A DNA stretch of 28,304 nt. Origin: Oscillospiraceae bacterium (GTDB lineage Bacteria > Bacillota > Clostridia > Oscillospirales > Ruminococcaceae). Shown in pieces: positions 15,537-22,644 of this stretch. Location: positions 1 through 28,304 of the forward strand of contig CAAGEZ010000022.1 of NCBI GenBank assembly GCA_900768995.1. The letters run 5' to 3'. The notes beneath the pieces are model-generated. The model was not told where the DNA came from. It searched no databases and saw nothing but the letters and a program-made list of their open reading frames with translations. Made by a program: the position numbers and the translations under genes. Each line of letters opens with the position of its first letter. The first letter of the stretch is position 1.

Positions 15537-16499
15537 ATGAACAACCTCATCTACAGCCTTAATGCCACAATGCCCGTTTTTCTCGTCATTCTCATAGGTT
15601 ATATCCTGAACCGTCTCGGAATGTTCAATGAGGGCTTTATATCCGCATCAAACAAGTTCATATTCAATGTCTGCCTGCCCGTAATGGTGTTTGCCGATCT
15701 TGCAAAGGAAAATATCATTGAATCTTTTAACGGAAGTCTCGTTATATACAGCGCAGTTATCACCACTATTGCATTTGCGGTGATATGGATATGTGCAAAG
15801 CTTTTCATAAAGGACAAGTCCATTATCGGCGCATTCGTTCAGGCGGCATATCGAAGCTCCGTTGCGGTAATGGGCTTTGCATTTATGCAGAATATTTACG
15901 GAAGCTCAGGACTTATCCCGATGATAATCATAGGCTGTGTGCCCCTTTACAACATCTATGCCGTTACCGTCCTCACCTTTGAAGCGGAGGACGCTCAGAA
16001 TGACCCCGACAAGAAAAACAAACTGAAAAAAGCCGCTGTGGGCATAATCAAAAACCCCATAATCATCGGTATCGTTACAGGCTGCATCGGCTCGCTGCTG
16101 AACGTTTACAGCTTTATCCCGCCCATAATGGGCAAGACCCTGAGCAGTCTCGCCGCCATTGCCACTCCCCTCTCGCTCATCGTAATAGGTGCGTCCTTTG
16201 AGGGCAAAAAGGCTATCGCAAAAATAAAGCCCACCGCAGTTTGCTGTGCGGTCAAGCTTATCGGAATGCCGCTTGTGTTCCTTACCGCCGCTGTGCTTAT
16301 GGGATTCAGAGATGAATCGCTCCTTGCTCTGATAATTATGCTTGGCTCGCCCACGACCCCCTCCTGCTACATTATGGCAAAAAATATGAAAAATGACGGC
16401 GTTCTCACATCAAGCGTTATAGCCGCAACCACCCTGCTTTCATCTGTAACGCTTACATTCTGGATATTTATAGCAAAGCATCTGGGATATATTTCATAA
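15537..16499 (+). CDS. AEC (auxin efflux carrier) family transporter
   Basis: 320-aa inner-membrane carrier with about ten hydrophobic helices in two halves. The N-terminus MPVFLVILIGYILNRLGMF and FIFNVCLPVMVFADLAK are characteristic of bacterial AEC permeases, as are the C-terminal GSPTTPSCYIMAKNM and the ATPLSLIVIGASFEG segment. Bacterial members export or import organic acids such as malate or malonate; the substrate here cannot be told. The ATG at 15537 has AAAGGA about 10 nt upstream, better than the open frame start at 15507, which lies at the edge of the terminator hairpin. Confidence 0.9.
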   Translation: MNNLIYSLNATMPVFLVILIGYILNRLGMFNEGFISASNKFIFNVCLPVMVFADLAKENIIESFNGSLVIYSAVITTIAFAVIWICAKLFIKDKSIIGAFVQAAYRSSVAVMGFAFMQNIYGSSGLIPMIIIGCVPLYNIYAVTVLTFEAEDAQNDPDKKNKLKKAAVGIIKNPIIIGIVTGCIGSLLNVYSFIPPIMGKTLSSLAAIATPLSLIVIGASFEGKKAIAKIKPTAVCCAVKLIGMPLVFLTAAVLMGFRDESLLALIIMLGSPTTPSCYIMAKNMKNDGVLTSSVIAATTLLSSVTLTFWIFIAKHLGYIS

Positions 16500-16543
16500 T
16501 GACATAATTTTAACAACAAAAGGTTACATTTTGACCAAATCCC

Positions 16544-16572
16544 TTGAAACCCCTTTCCATTTCTGCTATAAT
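16544..16572 (+). promoter_or_regulatory. Promoter of the cell-wall-binding repeat protein gene
   Basis: TTGAAA (16544-16549), 17-nt spacer, TATAAT (16567-16572), with transcription predicted near 16579. The upstream ATG at 16544 lies inside this -35 box, which supports the downstream translation start at 16622. Confidence 0.82.
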
Positions 16573-16621
16573 GATATCACAGCAGAAAACTCCAACCCAT
16601 AAAGAAAGGCGGAACATATAT

Positions 16622-18049
16622 ATGAGAAAAAATTCAATGAAGCTGCTTTCCCTTGCCGCAGCGGCAATGATGACTGTGACCGCAGCCCCCTGCATAAACG
16701 CCGCCGACTACGGCTGGCAGGAGATAAACGGCAGCAGAAAATATTTTATGAAAAATGATGAATACGCCACCGGTATTGTTGTTATCGACAACACCGCTCA
16801 AAGCTTTGATTATCAGGGCAATTACCTCGGCGTTTACACAGGTCTTTCAAAGCTTGGCAAGAACACCGTTTATTTTGAAAACGGCGTTATGTACACCAAG
16901 GGCTGGCTCACCTTAAAGGGCAATACATATTATTTTTATCCCGACGGCTCCGCCGCAAAGGGCATTACTGAGATCGACGGCAAGACCTACTATTTCACTT
17001 CCACAGGCGCTCTGAAAAAGAACAAGGCGAAATTCAGCGTGACTGCCGATAAACCTGTTATATCCACAGGGATCCGTGAGACTATCAGTTTTACAGTTTC
17101 CACCGATAACATCACTTCCGAAGCTATTCTCGGAAACATCGGTGCAGGCAATCTGCACCAGTTCAAAAACGGAAAATGGTACAAAGTAACACCCGATAAT
17201 GACTATGCAATCAATGATATCGCATATGTTCTCGGCAAAAGCAAAACCTACGGCACCAGCACCGACAAAGTAACTCTGAGCTTTACTCCCGAGGATTACA
17301 AACTTGGTCTTAAAACAGGTCTTTACCGTGTGGCAATACCCATTTACACCGAGAGCGGAACGGTCACAAAATACTGCGAGTTCAATATTTCCGAGCCTGC
17401 CGATGTGACAACGCCCAAAAGTGAATACAATCTCTCCGACACGAACGAGATAATCTTTAATGTAAATGTAAACAAGACCTCTGAAATTTATGTCAATGAC
17501 GCAATAGAGCTTTTTGTCCTTGACAAAACAAGCGGCGAATGGGAAAAGGTGGAGCCGAAAAGCTCCGCAGCGGTCTCATCATCGACCTACAGTGTTACCG
17601 CAGGAACTACCGTTACCGCCAAGCTTGACCTTGGCAGATACGCAAAATCAAAGCTTGATTCGGGCAAATACCGTGCTGTTATCGGTGACGGTCTTTCCTG
17701 CGAATTTAAGCTCACCGCTCCCTTTGACTGCTCCGCCGTTCAGACTGAGACAAAGAGCGCACGGAACAAGCAGATAACCATTACTGTTGTGAATGACACG
17801 AACAGTGCCGTTACCCTTAAAAATTATGGCACTCTTTACCGCATTGAGAACGGCAAATTCAAGAAAATCGCTCTCAAAAACGGCAAGAAGCTTGACACAG
17901 AGCTGACCGTTCCCGCAATGACAAAATGGGACAAGAGCTTTGTTCTCACTGATTATTATGCTCTCGGCAATCTGAAAAAGGGTTCCTACTGCATTCAGCT
18001 TAAGGACACAAACGGATATGTGAGATACGCTTACTTCGATATCAAATGA
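16622..18049 (+). CDS. Secreted protein with cell-wall-binding repeats and three Ig-like domains
   Basis: 475 aa. Signal peptide (MRKNSMKLLSLAAAAMM, cleavage near INAADY). Then about 100 residues of choline/cell-wall-binding-type repeats (GWQEINGSRKYF, GWLTLKGNTYYFYPDG, GITEIDGKTYYFTSTG). Three consecutive beta-sandwich domains of about 110-120 residues follow, each opening with a disordered-to-strand motif and ending in a similar edge (GLYRVAIPIY...YCEFNI, GKYRAVIGD...CEFKLT, GSYCIQLKD...YAYFDIK). It is probably anchored non-covalently to wall polymers and may act as an adhesin or structural protein. SD AAAGGCGG lies 9 nt from the ATG. No catalytic domain is visible. Confidence 0.82.
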   Translation: MRKNSMKLLSLAAAAMMTVTAAPCINAADYGWQEINGSRKYFMKNDEYATGIVVIDNTAQSFDYQGNYLGVYTGLSKLGKNTVYFENGVMYTKGWLTLKGNTYYFYPDGSAAKGITEIDGKTYYFTSTGALKKNKAKFSVTADKPVISTGIRETISFTVSTDNITSEAILGNIGAGNLHQFKNGKWYKVTPDNDYAINDIAYVLGKSKTYGTSTDKVTLSFTPEDYKLGLKTGLYRVAIPIYTESGTVTKYCEFNISEPADVTTPKSEYNLSDTNEIIFNVNVNKTSEIYVNDAIELFVLDKTSGEWEKVEPKSSAAVSSSTYSVTAGTTVTAKLDLGRYAKSKLDSGKYRAVIGDGLSCEFKLTAPFDCSAVQTETKSARNKQITITVVNDTNSAVTLKNYGTLYRIENGKFKKIALKNGKKLDTELTVPAMTKWDKSFVLTDYYALGNLKKGSYCIQLKDTNGYVRYAYFDIK

Positions 18050-18062
18050 TTTCCTTCATATA

Positions 18063-18222
18063 ATACTAATAACCAATTAACCTATAGACAAATCCTCGGC
18101 TGAAATAAGCCCATTCGTCGTCAAACTCTCTTGCCGGGCGCAAAGCCCGCCTGCGGTCGCTTTCCTAGACTGGACTTATTTCATCTGTCGGCTTTATCTA
18201 TAGAACAATTGGTTATTAGTAT
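18063..18222. repeat. 160-bp palindromic intergenic element with 16-bp perfect terminal inverted repeats
   Basis: The ends ATACTAATAACCAATT (18063-18078) and AATTGGTTATTAGTAT (18207-18222) are perfect inverted repeats. Symmetry continues inward with CTATAGA/TCTATAG (18082-18088, 18197-18203) and TGAAATAAG/CTTATTTCA (18101-18109, 18175-18183). The GC-rich core contains its own small hairpin (GGGC-GCAAA-GCCC). There is no ORF. The whole can fold into one cruciform or RNA stem-loop. It looks like a MITE or clostridial palindromic repeat, sitting between a stop codon and the terminator. I see no convincing target-site duplication and no second copy in the window. Confidence 0.75.
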
Positions 18223-18226
18223 AAGA

Positions 18227-18268
18227 CAGCACCGCAGGACGGACAATCCCGTTCTGCGGTGTTGTTTT
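18227..18268 (+). terminator. Intrinsic terminator, possibly bidirectional
   Basis: CAGCACCGCAGGACGG pairs with CCGTTCTGCGGTGTTG (18227-18242 with 18249-18264; 16 bp with two wobble pairs), followed by TTTTAC on the plus strand. It terminates the wall-binding protein transcript. It is also only 3 nt beyond the stop of the minus-strand GyrI-like gene, where the T-tract is poor. Confidence 0.75.
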
Positions 18269-18902
18269 ACTTTTTGATAACAGGGTGACGGATAACCGTT
18301 CTCAGCCGTTCGGGAGCACATTTTCTCGGGTCGGACAGATATATTTCGTGATGATACCGTCCCGTCCCAAAATTCTCGGCATAGCCGTTTTCATCTGCAA
18401 AGTGCTCAAGCTTTGCAATGCTTGCAGGCTCATCGTCATATGGACCTGTGTGCATAAGCTGGACGCAAAGCCCCTCGGTATATCTCATAAGCCGTGCCTT
18501 TGAAATGTCAAGGCTCGGCTTTTTCTTTGAAATGGCAGCCTTTGCGGTCTCGAACACCTCTTCTGTAACAAATTCGGGCTGACGTATCATTGATATCCAG
18601 TGAAAATCGTCCTTTCGTGAATAGTCTATGCCGTTTGTGCTTTCCTGATACCACAGTCCCTCGAGAGGCGGCACCACATATTCAAAATAGCCCTCAGGCT
18701 GAGTATTGTTCATCTTCGACATCTTCACCGTGAATGACAGCCCGTAAAGTATCTCCATTGCCTCCTTGTATTCACGGCACTTGTTCGGGTCTCCCGCTCC
18801 CTCCACAGTAAAAAATATCATCTCCGGCACATCAATAAGCGCAGGCTTGGCAGATGGCTGATACAGCTCTTTGAATTTCTTTTTGTAATCAAGCTTTTCC
18901 AT
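18267..18902 (-). CDS. GyrI-like effector-binding domain protein
   Basis: 211 aa, stand-alone GyrI/SOUL-type small-molecule-binding protein without a DNA-binding domain. The SAKPALIDVPEMIFFTVEGAGDPN start, the GLSFTVKMSKM strand, and the GYFEYVVPPLEGLWY and MHTGPYDDEPASIAKLEHFADENGY segments are typical of the SAV2568-like GyrI-like family. Such proteins bind or hydrolyse small hydrophobic or toxic compounds; the function here is open. Its ATG overlaps the stop of the upstream PNPOx-like gene in a TAATG, so the two are translationally coupled, under a WYL regulator gene upstream. Confidence 0.87.
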   Translation of the reverse strand: MEKLDYKKKFKELYQPSAKPALIDVPEMIFFTVEGAGDPNKCREYKEAMEILYGLSFTVKMSKMNNTQPEGYFEYVVPPLEGLWYQESTNGIDYSRKDDFHWISMIRQPEFVTEEVFETAKAAISKKKPSLDISKARLMRYTEGLCVQLMHTGPYDDEPASIAKLEHFADENGYAENFGTGRYHHEIYLSDPRKCAPERLRTVIRHPVIKK

Positions 18903-19411
18903 TACATTTCTACCTTTCTGTATGTATCGTTTCTAAAGTCATAGTATTCCATATACGGCTTGTCATTTTCATATTCCCACAAATATATAAGCGTGGGCGT
19001 TATTTCAAGCACACGTTCGGTATCAACCCCCAAATACCTTGTAACGGCAGAGGGAAAATGCTCAGTCATTGACTTAATAAAGTCTCTGTGCATCACTGGC
19101 TTGTCCATAATTCTGCATCTGCCCTCTATTGAAAAATTTTTAAAGCTGAGAGCTGTGTTGGGATTTTCCTTTATCTGCCTGCATTTAAGATAGCTTACAT
19201 CAGTCTGACAGTAAAATTTTCCGTTTATCACCACAACACTCATAGGGCGTGATGTTACTCTTGAATGAGAACAGGTGGAAAGGGTCATTACTCCGTGACT
19301 GCCTATCTTTTTCCAAAACACCGAAATTTGTTTCTCATAGTCCTTATGCTGTTTTTGATATTCTTCTTTTAACAGTCCACAGGGCGTTATTTCATAAAAA
19401 TCCGTGCTCAT
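18902..19411 (-). CDS. Pyridoxamine 5'-phosphate oxidase-like flavin-binding protein
   Basis: 169 aa with a split-barrel flavin-binding fold. The segments KKIGSHGVMTLSTCSHSRVTSRPMSVVVINGKFYCQTD and LKCRQIKENPNTALSFKNFSIEGRCRIM match the general PNPOx-like/general stress protein 26 pattern. It probably binds FMN or F420-like cofactors; a true PdxH role is unlikely. The ATG at 19411 is chosen for AGAGGTG five nucleotides upstream; the frame is open to 19453. It is coupled to the GyrI-like gene downstream and lies 56 nt after the WYL regulator gene. Confidence 0.85.
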   Translation of the reverse strand: MSTDFYEITPCGLLKEEYQKQHKDYEKQISVFWKKIGSHGVMTLSTCSHSRVTSRPMSVVVINGKFYCQTDVSYLKCRQIKENPNTALSFKNFSIEGRCRIMDKPVMHRDFIKSMTEHFPSAVTRYLGVDTERVLEITPTLIYLWEYENDKPYMEYYDFRNDTYRKVEM

Positions 19412-19456
19412 CAAAACACCTCTTTCATAAGCTTGTGATGTTAATGATAGCACAGT

Positions 19457-19482
19457 AAATATGACAGCTATATGTCATATTT
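19457..19482. promoter_or_regulatory. Perfect 10-bp inverted repeat across the WYL gene stop codon
   Basis: AAATATGACA-GCTATA-TGTCATATTT (26 bp) is a perfect inverted repeat spanning the end of the WYL regulator gene and the gap before the PNPOx-like gene. It has no T-tract of the terminator type. It may be an operator for control of the downstream pair, possibly by the WYL protein itself; no convincing -35/-10 pair is visible beside it. Confidence 0.5.
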
Positions 19483-20367
19483 ATCCGAAATATTTTTCAA
19501 AAGCTCCGAAAATTCCCTGCGATACTCCTTGGGCGAAATTATCTCCGCTTTGTCTCCGAATGTGAGTATGTAATTAAAAAGTGCGGGAACGTCCTGCCAG
19601 GTGAATTTCAGATATACATTCCCCTCTTCGTCATATTCGGGAAGCTCCGCACCAAACTCATCAATTATGCGCCATTTCACGCTCTTATCAAACCTGACCT
19701 CAGCCGCTGCACCGCCTCTTGTATGCCTGAGCTTGTCGCAGACATAGGTTGGTATGTCACGGGGTTCAAAAGGGGTATGCCGATTGAAAAGCTCCGTCAT
19801 TCTCGACAGCTTGAACAGCCGCATATCCTTTCGTTTAAGGCAATACCCCCACACATACCAGCCCGACCACTGATATATGAGCTTATACGGCTCTATCGTC
19901 CGCTGTTCTGTGCTTTGTGGCGAATAGTATGTAAAGGTTATAAGCTCACAGTTTTCAGCCGCCTGCTTTACAAGCTCCAGCTTTGGCGCAAGCTCTGTTT
20001 TATCCCACATCGACAGGTCGATGACAACGCAGCCCGAGCTTTCTGTCACCGCCATATCCAGCTTATCCATAAGCTGACGGTATCTTTTCGTGCCGCTCAC
20101 ACTGTCAAGGCTTTTGAGCCCTGCGATTATAGCGCTCATATCGTCGGAGGACAGGAGAGTTTTGTCAAGCTTGAAGCCCTCCATTATGTACACTCCGCCT
20201 TTTGCGCCACGCTCCGCCGCAATGGGAATGCCTGCCCTGCATATATCGTCAATGTCCCTGTATATTGTCCTCGGGGACACCTCAAATTTTTCCGCAAGTC
20301 TTGCGGCGGTCATCTTTTCATTCTGGAGCAGGACTGAAAGAATGCCGATAAGTCTGTCTGTTTTCAT
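19468..20367 (-). CDS. HTH-WYL transcriptional regulator (YafY/DeoR-like)
   Basis: 299 aa. The N-terminal winged HTH (about 1-60) reads RLIGILSVLLQNEKMTAARLAEKFEVSPRTIYRDIDDICRAG, the standard HTH_11 of WYL regulators. The WYL domain (about 135-225) includes LITFTYYSPQSTEQRTIEPYKLIYQWSGWYVWGYCLKRKDMRLFKLSRM, and a C-terminal WCX extension follows. WYL domains bind ligands such as nucleotides or ssDNA. The ATG at 20367 has GGGGGCGG 5 nt upstream. It is transcribed with the PNPOx-like and GyrI-like genes, its likely targets. Confidence 0.93.
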   Translation of the reverse strand: MKTDRLIGILSVLLQNEKMTAARLAEKFEVSPRTIYRDIDDICRAGIPIAAERGAKGGVYIMEGFKLDKTLLSSDDMSAIIAGLKSLDSVSGTKRYRQLMDKLDMAVTESSGCVVIDLSMWDKTELAPKLELVKQAAENCELITFTYYSPQSTEQRTIEPYKLIYQWSGWYVWGYCLKRKDMRLFKLSRMTELFNRHTPFEPRDIPTYVCDKLRHTRGGAAAEVRFDKSVKWRIIDEFGAELPEYDEEGNVYLKFTWQDVPALFNYILTFGDKAEIISPKEYRREFSELLKNISDKYDI

Positions 20368-20397
20368 ATTTTCCGCCCCCTTTGTCATTTTGAAATA

Positions 20398-20426
20398 AGT
20401 ATAGCATATTTTCGGCGGGATTACAA
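20398..20426 (-). promoter_or_regulatory. Promoter of the WYL-PNPOx-GyrI unit
   Basis: Minus strand TTGTAA (20426-20421), 17-nt spacer, TATACT preceded by a TG-containing ATATGC (-10 at 20403-20398). Start predicted near 20391, 24 nt from the ATG. It directly follows the upstream terminator. Confidence 0.72.
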
Positions 20427-20429
20427 CAA

Positions 20430-20466
20430 AATAATGCGGAGGCTCATTACAAGTCTCCGCATTATT
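20430..20466 (-). terminator. Terminator after the helical small-protein gene
   Basis: AATAATGCGGAG and CTCCGCATTATT form a perfect 12-bp stem with a 13-nt loop; on the minus strand it is followed by TTTGTTG. It lies 10 nt after the stop of the 20477-20902 gene. Confidence 0.8.
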
Positions 20467-20476
20467 CTCAAAAAAG

Positions 20477-20902
20477 TCAAAGATAAGGTTTCAGCTTCTC
20501 GATATTTTTCTGTTCCCGCTTTAAATATTCCTTTGCGGACTGAACAGCTTCGGGTGAGCTGCATCGTGTGTGGTTCAGCGTTTCGGTCAGTTCGATGATG
20601 CCCGTGTTAGTACCTTTGATGACCATTTTCGCCGCATTTTCCGAGCTGCCGTCACGCTTCATTTTCAGCTTTACCGATGCAGAAGTCATAAGCTGTGACA
20701 TAAGTGAAGGTCCTTGGGGAGCAAGCCCCATCTTTTTCATACTCAGGGCAGTCATTTCCCTTTGCGCCTTGTAGCCGTTATACTGAGAAATGAGGACGTT
20801 TTTCACCCTGCTGTCCCCAACCATCGGTATAAGGCTTCTGAGAGCCGTTTCGCCCATTGACGCATTTTTGTAGATGCTGCTCTGAAGATGACTGTTGTTC
20901 AT
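20477..20902 (-). CDS. Small all-helical protein, unknown function (ferritin-like bundle suggested)
   Basis: 141 aa with no recognised family. It is predicted to be almost entirely alpha-helical: a first pair of helices (MGETALRSLIPMVG, DSRVKNVLISQYNGYKAQREMTALSMKKMG) and a second pair (AAKMVIKGTNTGIIELTETLNH, PEAVQSAKEYLKREQKNIEKLKPYL). The pattern is that of a four-helix bundle like ferritin-like or DUF2383-type proteins, but metal ligands are not obvious. The ATG at 20902 has AGAGGT upstream. It is monocistronic, between its own terminator and a divergent membrane-protein gene. A minus-strand TATAAT at 20979-20974 may be its -10 box, with a poor -35. Confidence 0.7.
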   Translation of the reverse strand: MNNSHLQSSIYKNASMGETALRSLIPMVGDSRVKNVLISQYNGYKAQREMTALSMKKMGLAPQGPSLMSQLMTSASVKLKMKRDGSSENAAKMVIKGTNTGIIELTETLNHTRCSSPEAVQSAKEYLKREQKNIEKLKPYL

Positions 20903-20992
20903 TTTCACTACCTCTTTTTGCAATGCTGACAGGTCTTTTCCCTGTCAATAGTATTATGCCGCAGACGCTTTGTATTATAAGAGGAAAAAAGC

Positions 20993-21021
20993 TTGCAAAA
21001 CAGATGAAAATGCTGTATAAT
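20993..21021 (+). promoter_or_regulatory. Promoter of the four-helix membrane protein gene
   Basis: TTGCAA (20993-20998), 17-nt spacer, TATAAT (21016-21021), followed after about 20 nt by an AAGGAG ribosome binding site and the ATG at 21063. Confidence 0.8.
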
Positions 21022-21062
21022 GATAATAATGCAAAAGGGGAATTTTTTTAAGGAGCTTTTTT

Positions 21063-21617
21063 ATGGTTTCGGAAACTCGTGAAAATTTTGGAAAAAGAGC
21101 CGCAAAGGGACTTGTTTGGTGGCTTGCGGGCGAGCTTATATGCATAATTTTCAACCTGTGTATGCTCGTGTTTATGATGAAGTTTATGGCGTTCAAGGTG
21201 TTCACCGCCGTGGCATCATCGCTCATCGCCAACGGACTTCTTGCAAATTATGCATATTCCTGCGCTGTAAGGGACAGAAATCTTGTTAAGTACCACGGCG
21301 TTCCTCACGACCCGCTGATGTCGCTGAAGATCGCTATCGCCGCTCCCCTGCCTCAGTACATCTGCTGGATACTGCTGCTGCTTTCAAAGCTTGGGGTAAT
21401 AAAGGATATCTTCAATATTTTCATATGGTGCAATATACAGTCCCTTGCCTGGGTCGACCTTTTCACATCGGGCAGAACGATCGACGCTCTGAGCTGGGGC
21501 GGACTTTTCGGTCTCCTTGCCCTTATGCTCATTGCACCAATATGCATTATCCTCACCTATGAATGTACCATACGTGAATTTGACATCAAGGCGTGGCTGT
21601 TTTACGGCAAAAAATAA
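21063..21617 (+). CDS. Four-helix integral membrane protein, unknown function
   Basis: 184 aa. Four hydrophobic stretches are visible: LICIIFNLCMLVFMMKFMAF, FTAVASSLIANGLLANYAYS, QYICWILLLLSKLGVI and SWGGLFGLLALMLIAPICIILTY. The N-terminus is short and basic (RENFGKRAAKGLVWW) and the C-terminus charged (REFDIKAWLFYGKK). I do not recognise the family. AAGGAG lies 7 nt from the ATG. Its 3' end overlaps the convergent LytTR gene by 16 nt, so full-length transcripts of the two would be complementary at their ends. Confidence 0.8.
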   Translation: MVSETRENFGKRAAKGLVWWLAGELICIIFNLCMLVFMMKFMAFKVFTAVASSLIANGLLANYAYSCAVRDRNLVKYHGVPHDPLMSLKIAIAAPLPQYICWILLLLSKLGVIKDIFNIFIWCNIQSLAWVDLFTSGRTIDALSWGGLFGLLALMLIAPICIILTYECTIREFDIKAWLFYGKK

Positions 21618-22360
21618 CTTTCTTTTTTATCAGGGAGCATTGAATAAAGCTCCCTGAAATTTTTTGACCTGTACTTGCTTATGGAAATGCACTTGCCTAT
21701 GGGCGAAAGTGTCAGCGTCGATGATGTCATTTTCGATATGTAGTTCATATTCACGATATAGTTCTGATGGGGCACTGCAAAGGGCAGCATACAGAATTTT
21801 TTCATCATATCACGCCACACGGAGCATTTTACTCTCACGCAGCTGCCGTCCGAAAAGGTCACGTACACCTTTTTCATTACGCACTCAAGATAGATTATCT
21901 CCGAATATCTGAGATTTATCCTTTCCTGATGATGATCCTTGCCGTATATGGTAAGGCGGACGCTTTCAGCTGAATTTTCATCAAGTCCCGGAAGTATCGC
22001 CGCAAATGTTGCAGGGAGCTTTGTCGGCAGGCTGAGCTTCGGCAGTGAACCGCAGGAGCCGCACTCAAAGGCTGTGAGATAATCATCGTCCCCTGCGGAC
22101 ATTACGATAAGCTTGCAGGCAGGGTACAGCTCGTGTATTTTGTCGGCACATTCCTTTGTTCGGCTCATATCAAAATGTGCATCGATTATAACAAGATGAG
22201 GGACTATCACCCTCTCGTTCAGACATTTCATAAGCTCCTCGGCATTTTTGAACCGATGAAACGCATACTGCTTCGGCATAAGTGCCGTCTGACTGAAAAC
22301 CGTGTCCTGGATTATGTCAAGAAATACCGCTTCATTGTCACAGCCGAATATGTTTATCAT
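21602..22360 (-). CDS. LytTR-family response regulator
   Basis: 252 aa. The N-terminal receiver domain has the phospho-acceptor D60 (LVIIDAHF), S88 (VMSAG) and K108 (GSLPK). The acidic pocket near residues 8-10 (CDNEA) is present, so phosphorylation is possible. The C-terminal LytTR DNA-binding domain (about 150-245) has LRYSEIIYLECVMKKVYVTFSDGS, PHQNYIVNMNYISKM and SKYRSKNFRELYS. This is the AgrA/LytR/VirR output type. No histidine kinase gene is adjacent, so the partner lies elsewhere or is missing. Own promoter at 22421-22450. Convergent overlap with the membrane-protein gene. Confidence 0.93.
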   Translation of the reverse strand: MINIFGCDNEAVFLDIIQDTVFSQTALMPKQYAFHRFKNAEELMKCLNERVIVPHLVIIDAHFDMSRTKECADKIHELYPACKLIVMSAGDDDYLTAFECGSCGSLPKLSLPTKLPATFAAILPGLDENSAESVRLTIYGKDHHQERINLRYSEIIYLECVMKKVYVTFSDGSCVRVKCSVWRDMMKKFCMLPFAVPHQNYIVNMNYISKMTSSTLTLSPIGKCISISKYRSKNFRELYSMLPDKKESYFLP

Positions 22361-22420
22361 TTACCTCATTCCCTTTTCCTAAAAACGGATAGACTTTCCA
22401 ATAATAGACTTACATATACA

Positions 22421-22450
22421 ATTATAAACTGTTAAGCTTACAAAAATCAA
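22421..22450 (-). promoter_or_regulatory. Promoter of the LytTR regulator gene
   Basis: Minus strand TTGATT (22450-22445), 18-nt spacer, TATAAT (22426-22421). The predicted leader is about 54 nt. Confidence 0.68.
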
Positions 22451-22517
22451 CATATCATTAATATCTTTAACGTCATTTTAACACAAATATTAATTCCAAG
22501 TTAATAATAATCACGAC

Positions 22518-22556
22518 AAAGCCCAATCAGACCGATTTTTCGGACGATTGGGCTTT
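22518..22556. terminator. Strong hairpin between divergent genes (terminator-like)
   Basis: AAAGCCCAATC and GATTGGGCTTT form a perfect 11-bp outer stem, with an inner CCGA-TTTT-TCGG stem. On the plus strand ATGCATTG then six T residues follow; on the minus strand there is no T-run. It lies between the LytTR promoter and the small-protein gene, where neither annotated gene needs termination. It may end an unseen short transcript or shield the two divergent units. Confidence 0.55.
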
Positions 22557-22561
22557 ATGCA

Positions 22562-22591
22562 TTGTTTTTTACGGAAACATTATGGTAAAAT
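22562..22591 (+). promoter_or_regulatory. Possible promoter of the 61-residue protein gene
   Basis: TTGTTT (22562-22567), 18-nt spacer, TAAAAT (22586-22591), about 53 nt before the ATG. Both hexamers are partial matches. Confidence 0.5.
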
Positions 22592-22644
22592 AATAAAAAA
22601 AGCAATGAAATATTTGCATATAAACGGGAAAAGGAAGGTAAATT

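Noticed and set aside
18063..18222. Insertion sequence or transposase remnant in the palindromic element
   Set aside because: No coding capacity and no recognisable transposase fragment; only the terminal symmetry is seen.
22361..22517. LytTR direct-repeat binding sites upstream of the LytTR gene
   Set aside because: Individual GTTAA-like words occur, but no pair with the expected 12-13-nt spacing and consensus could be recognised.
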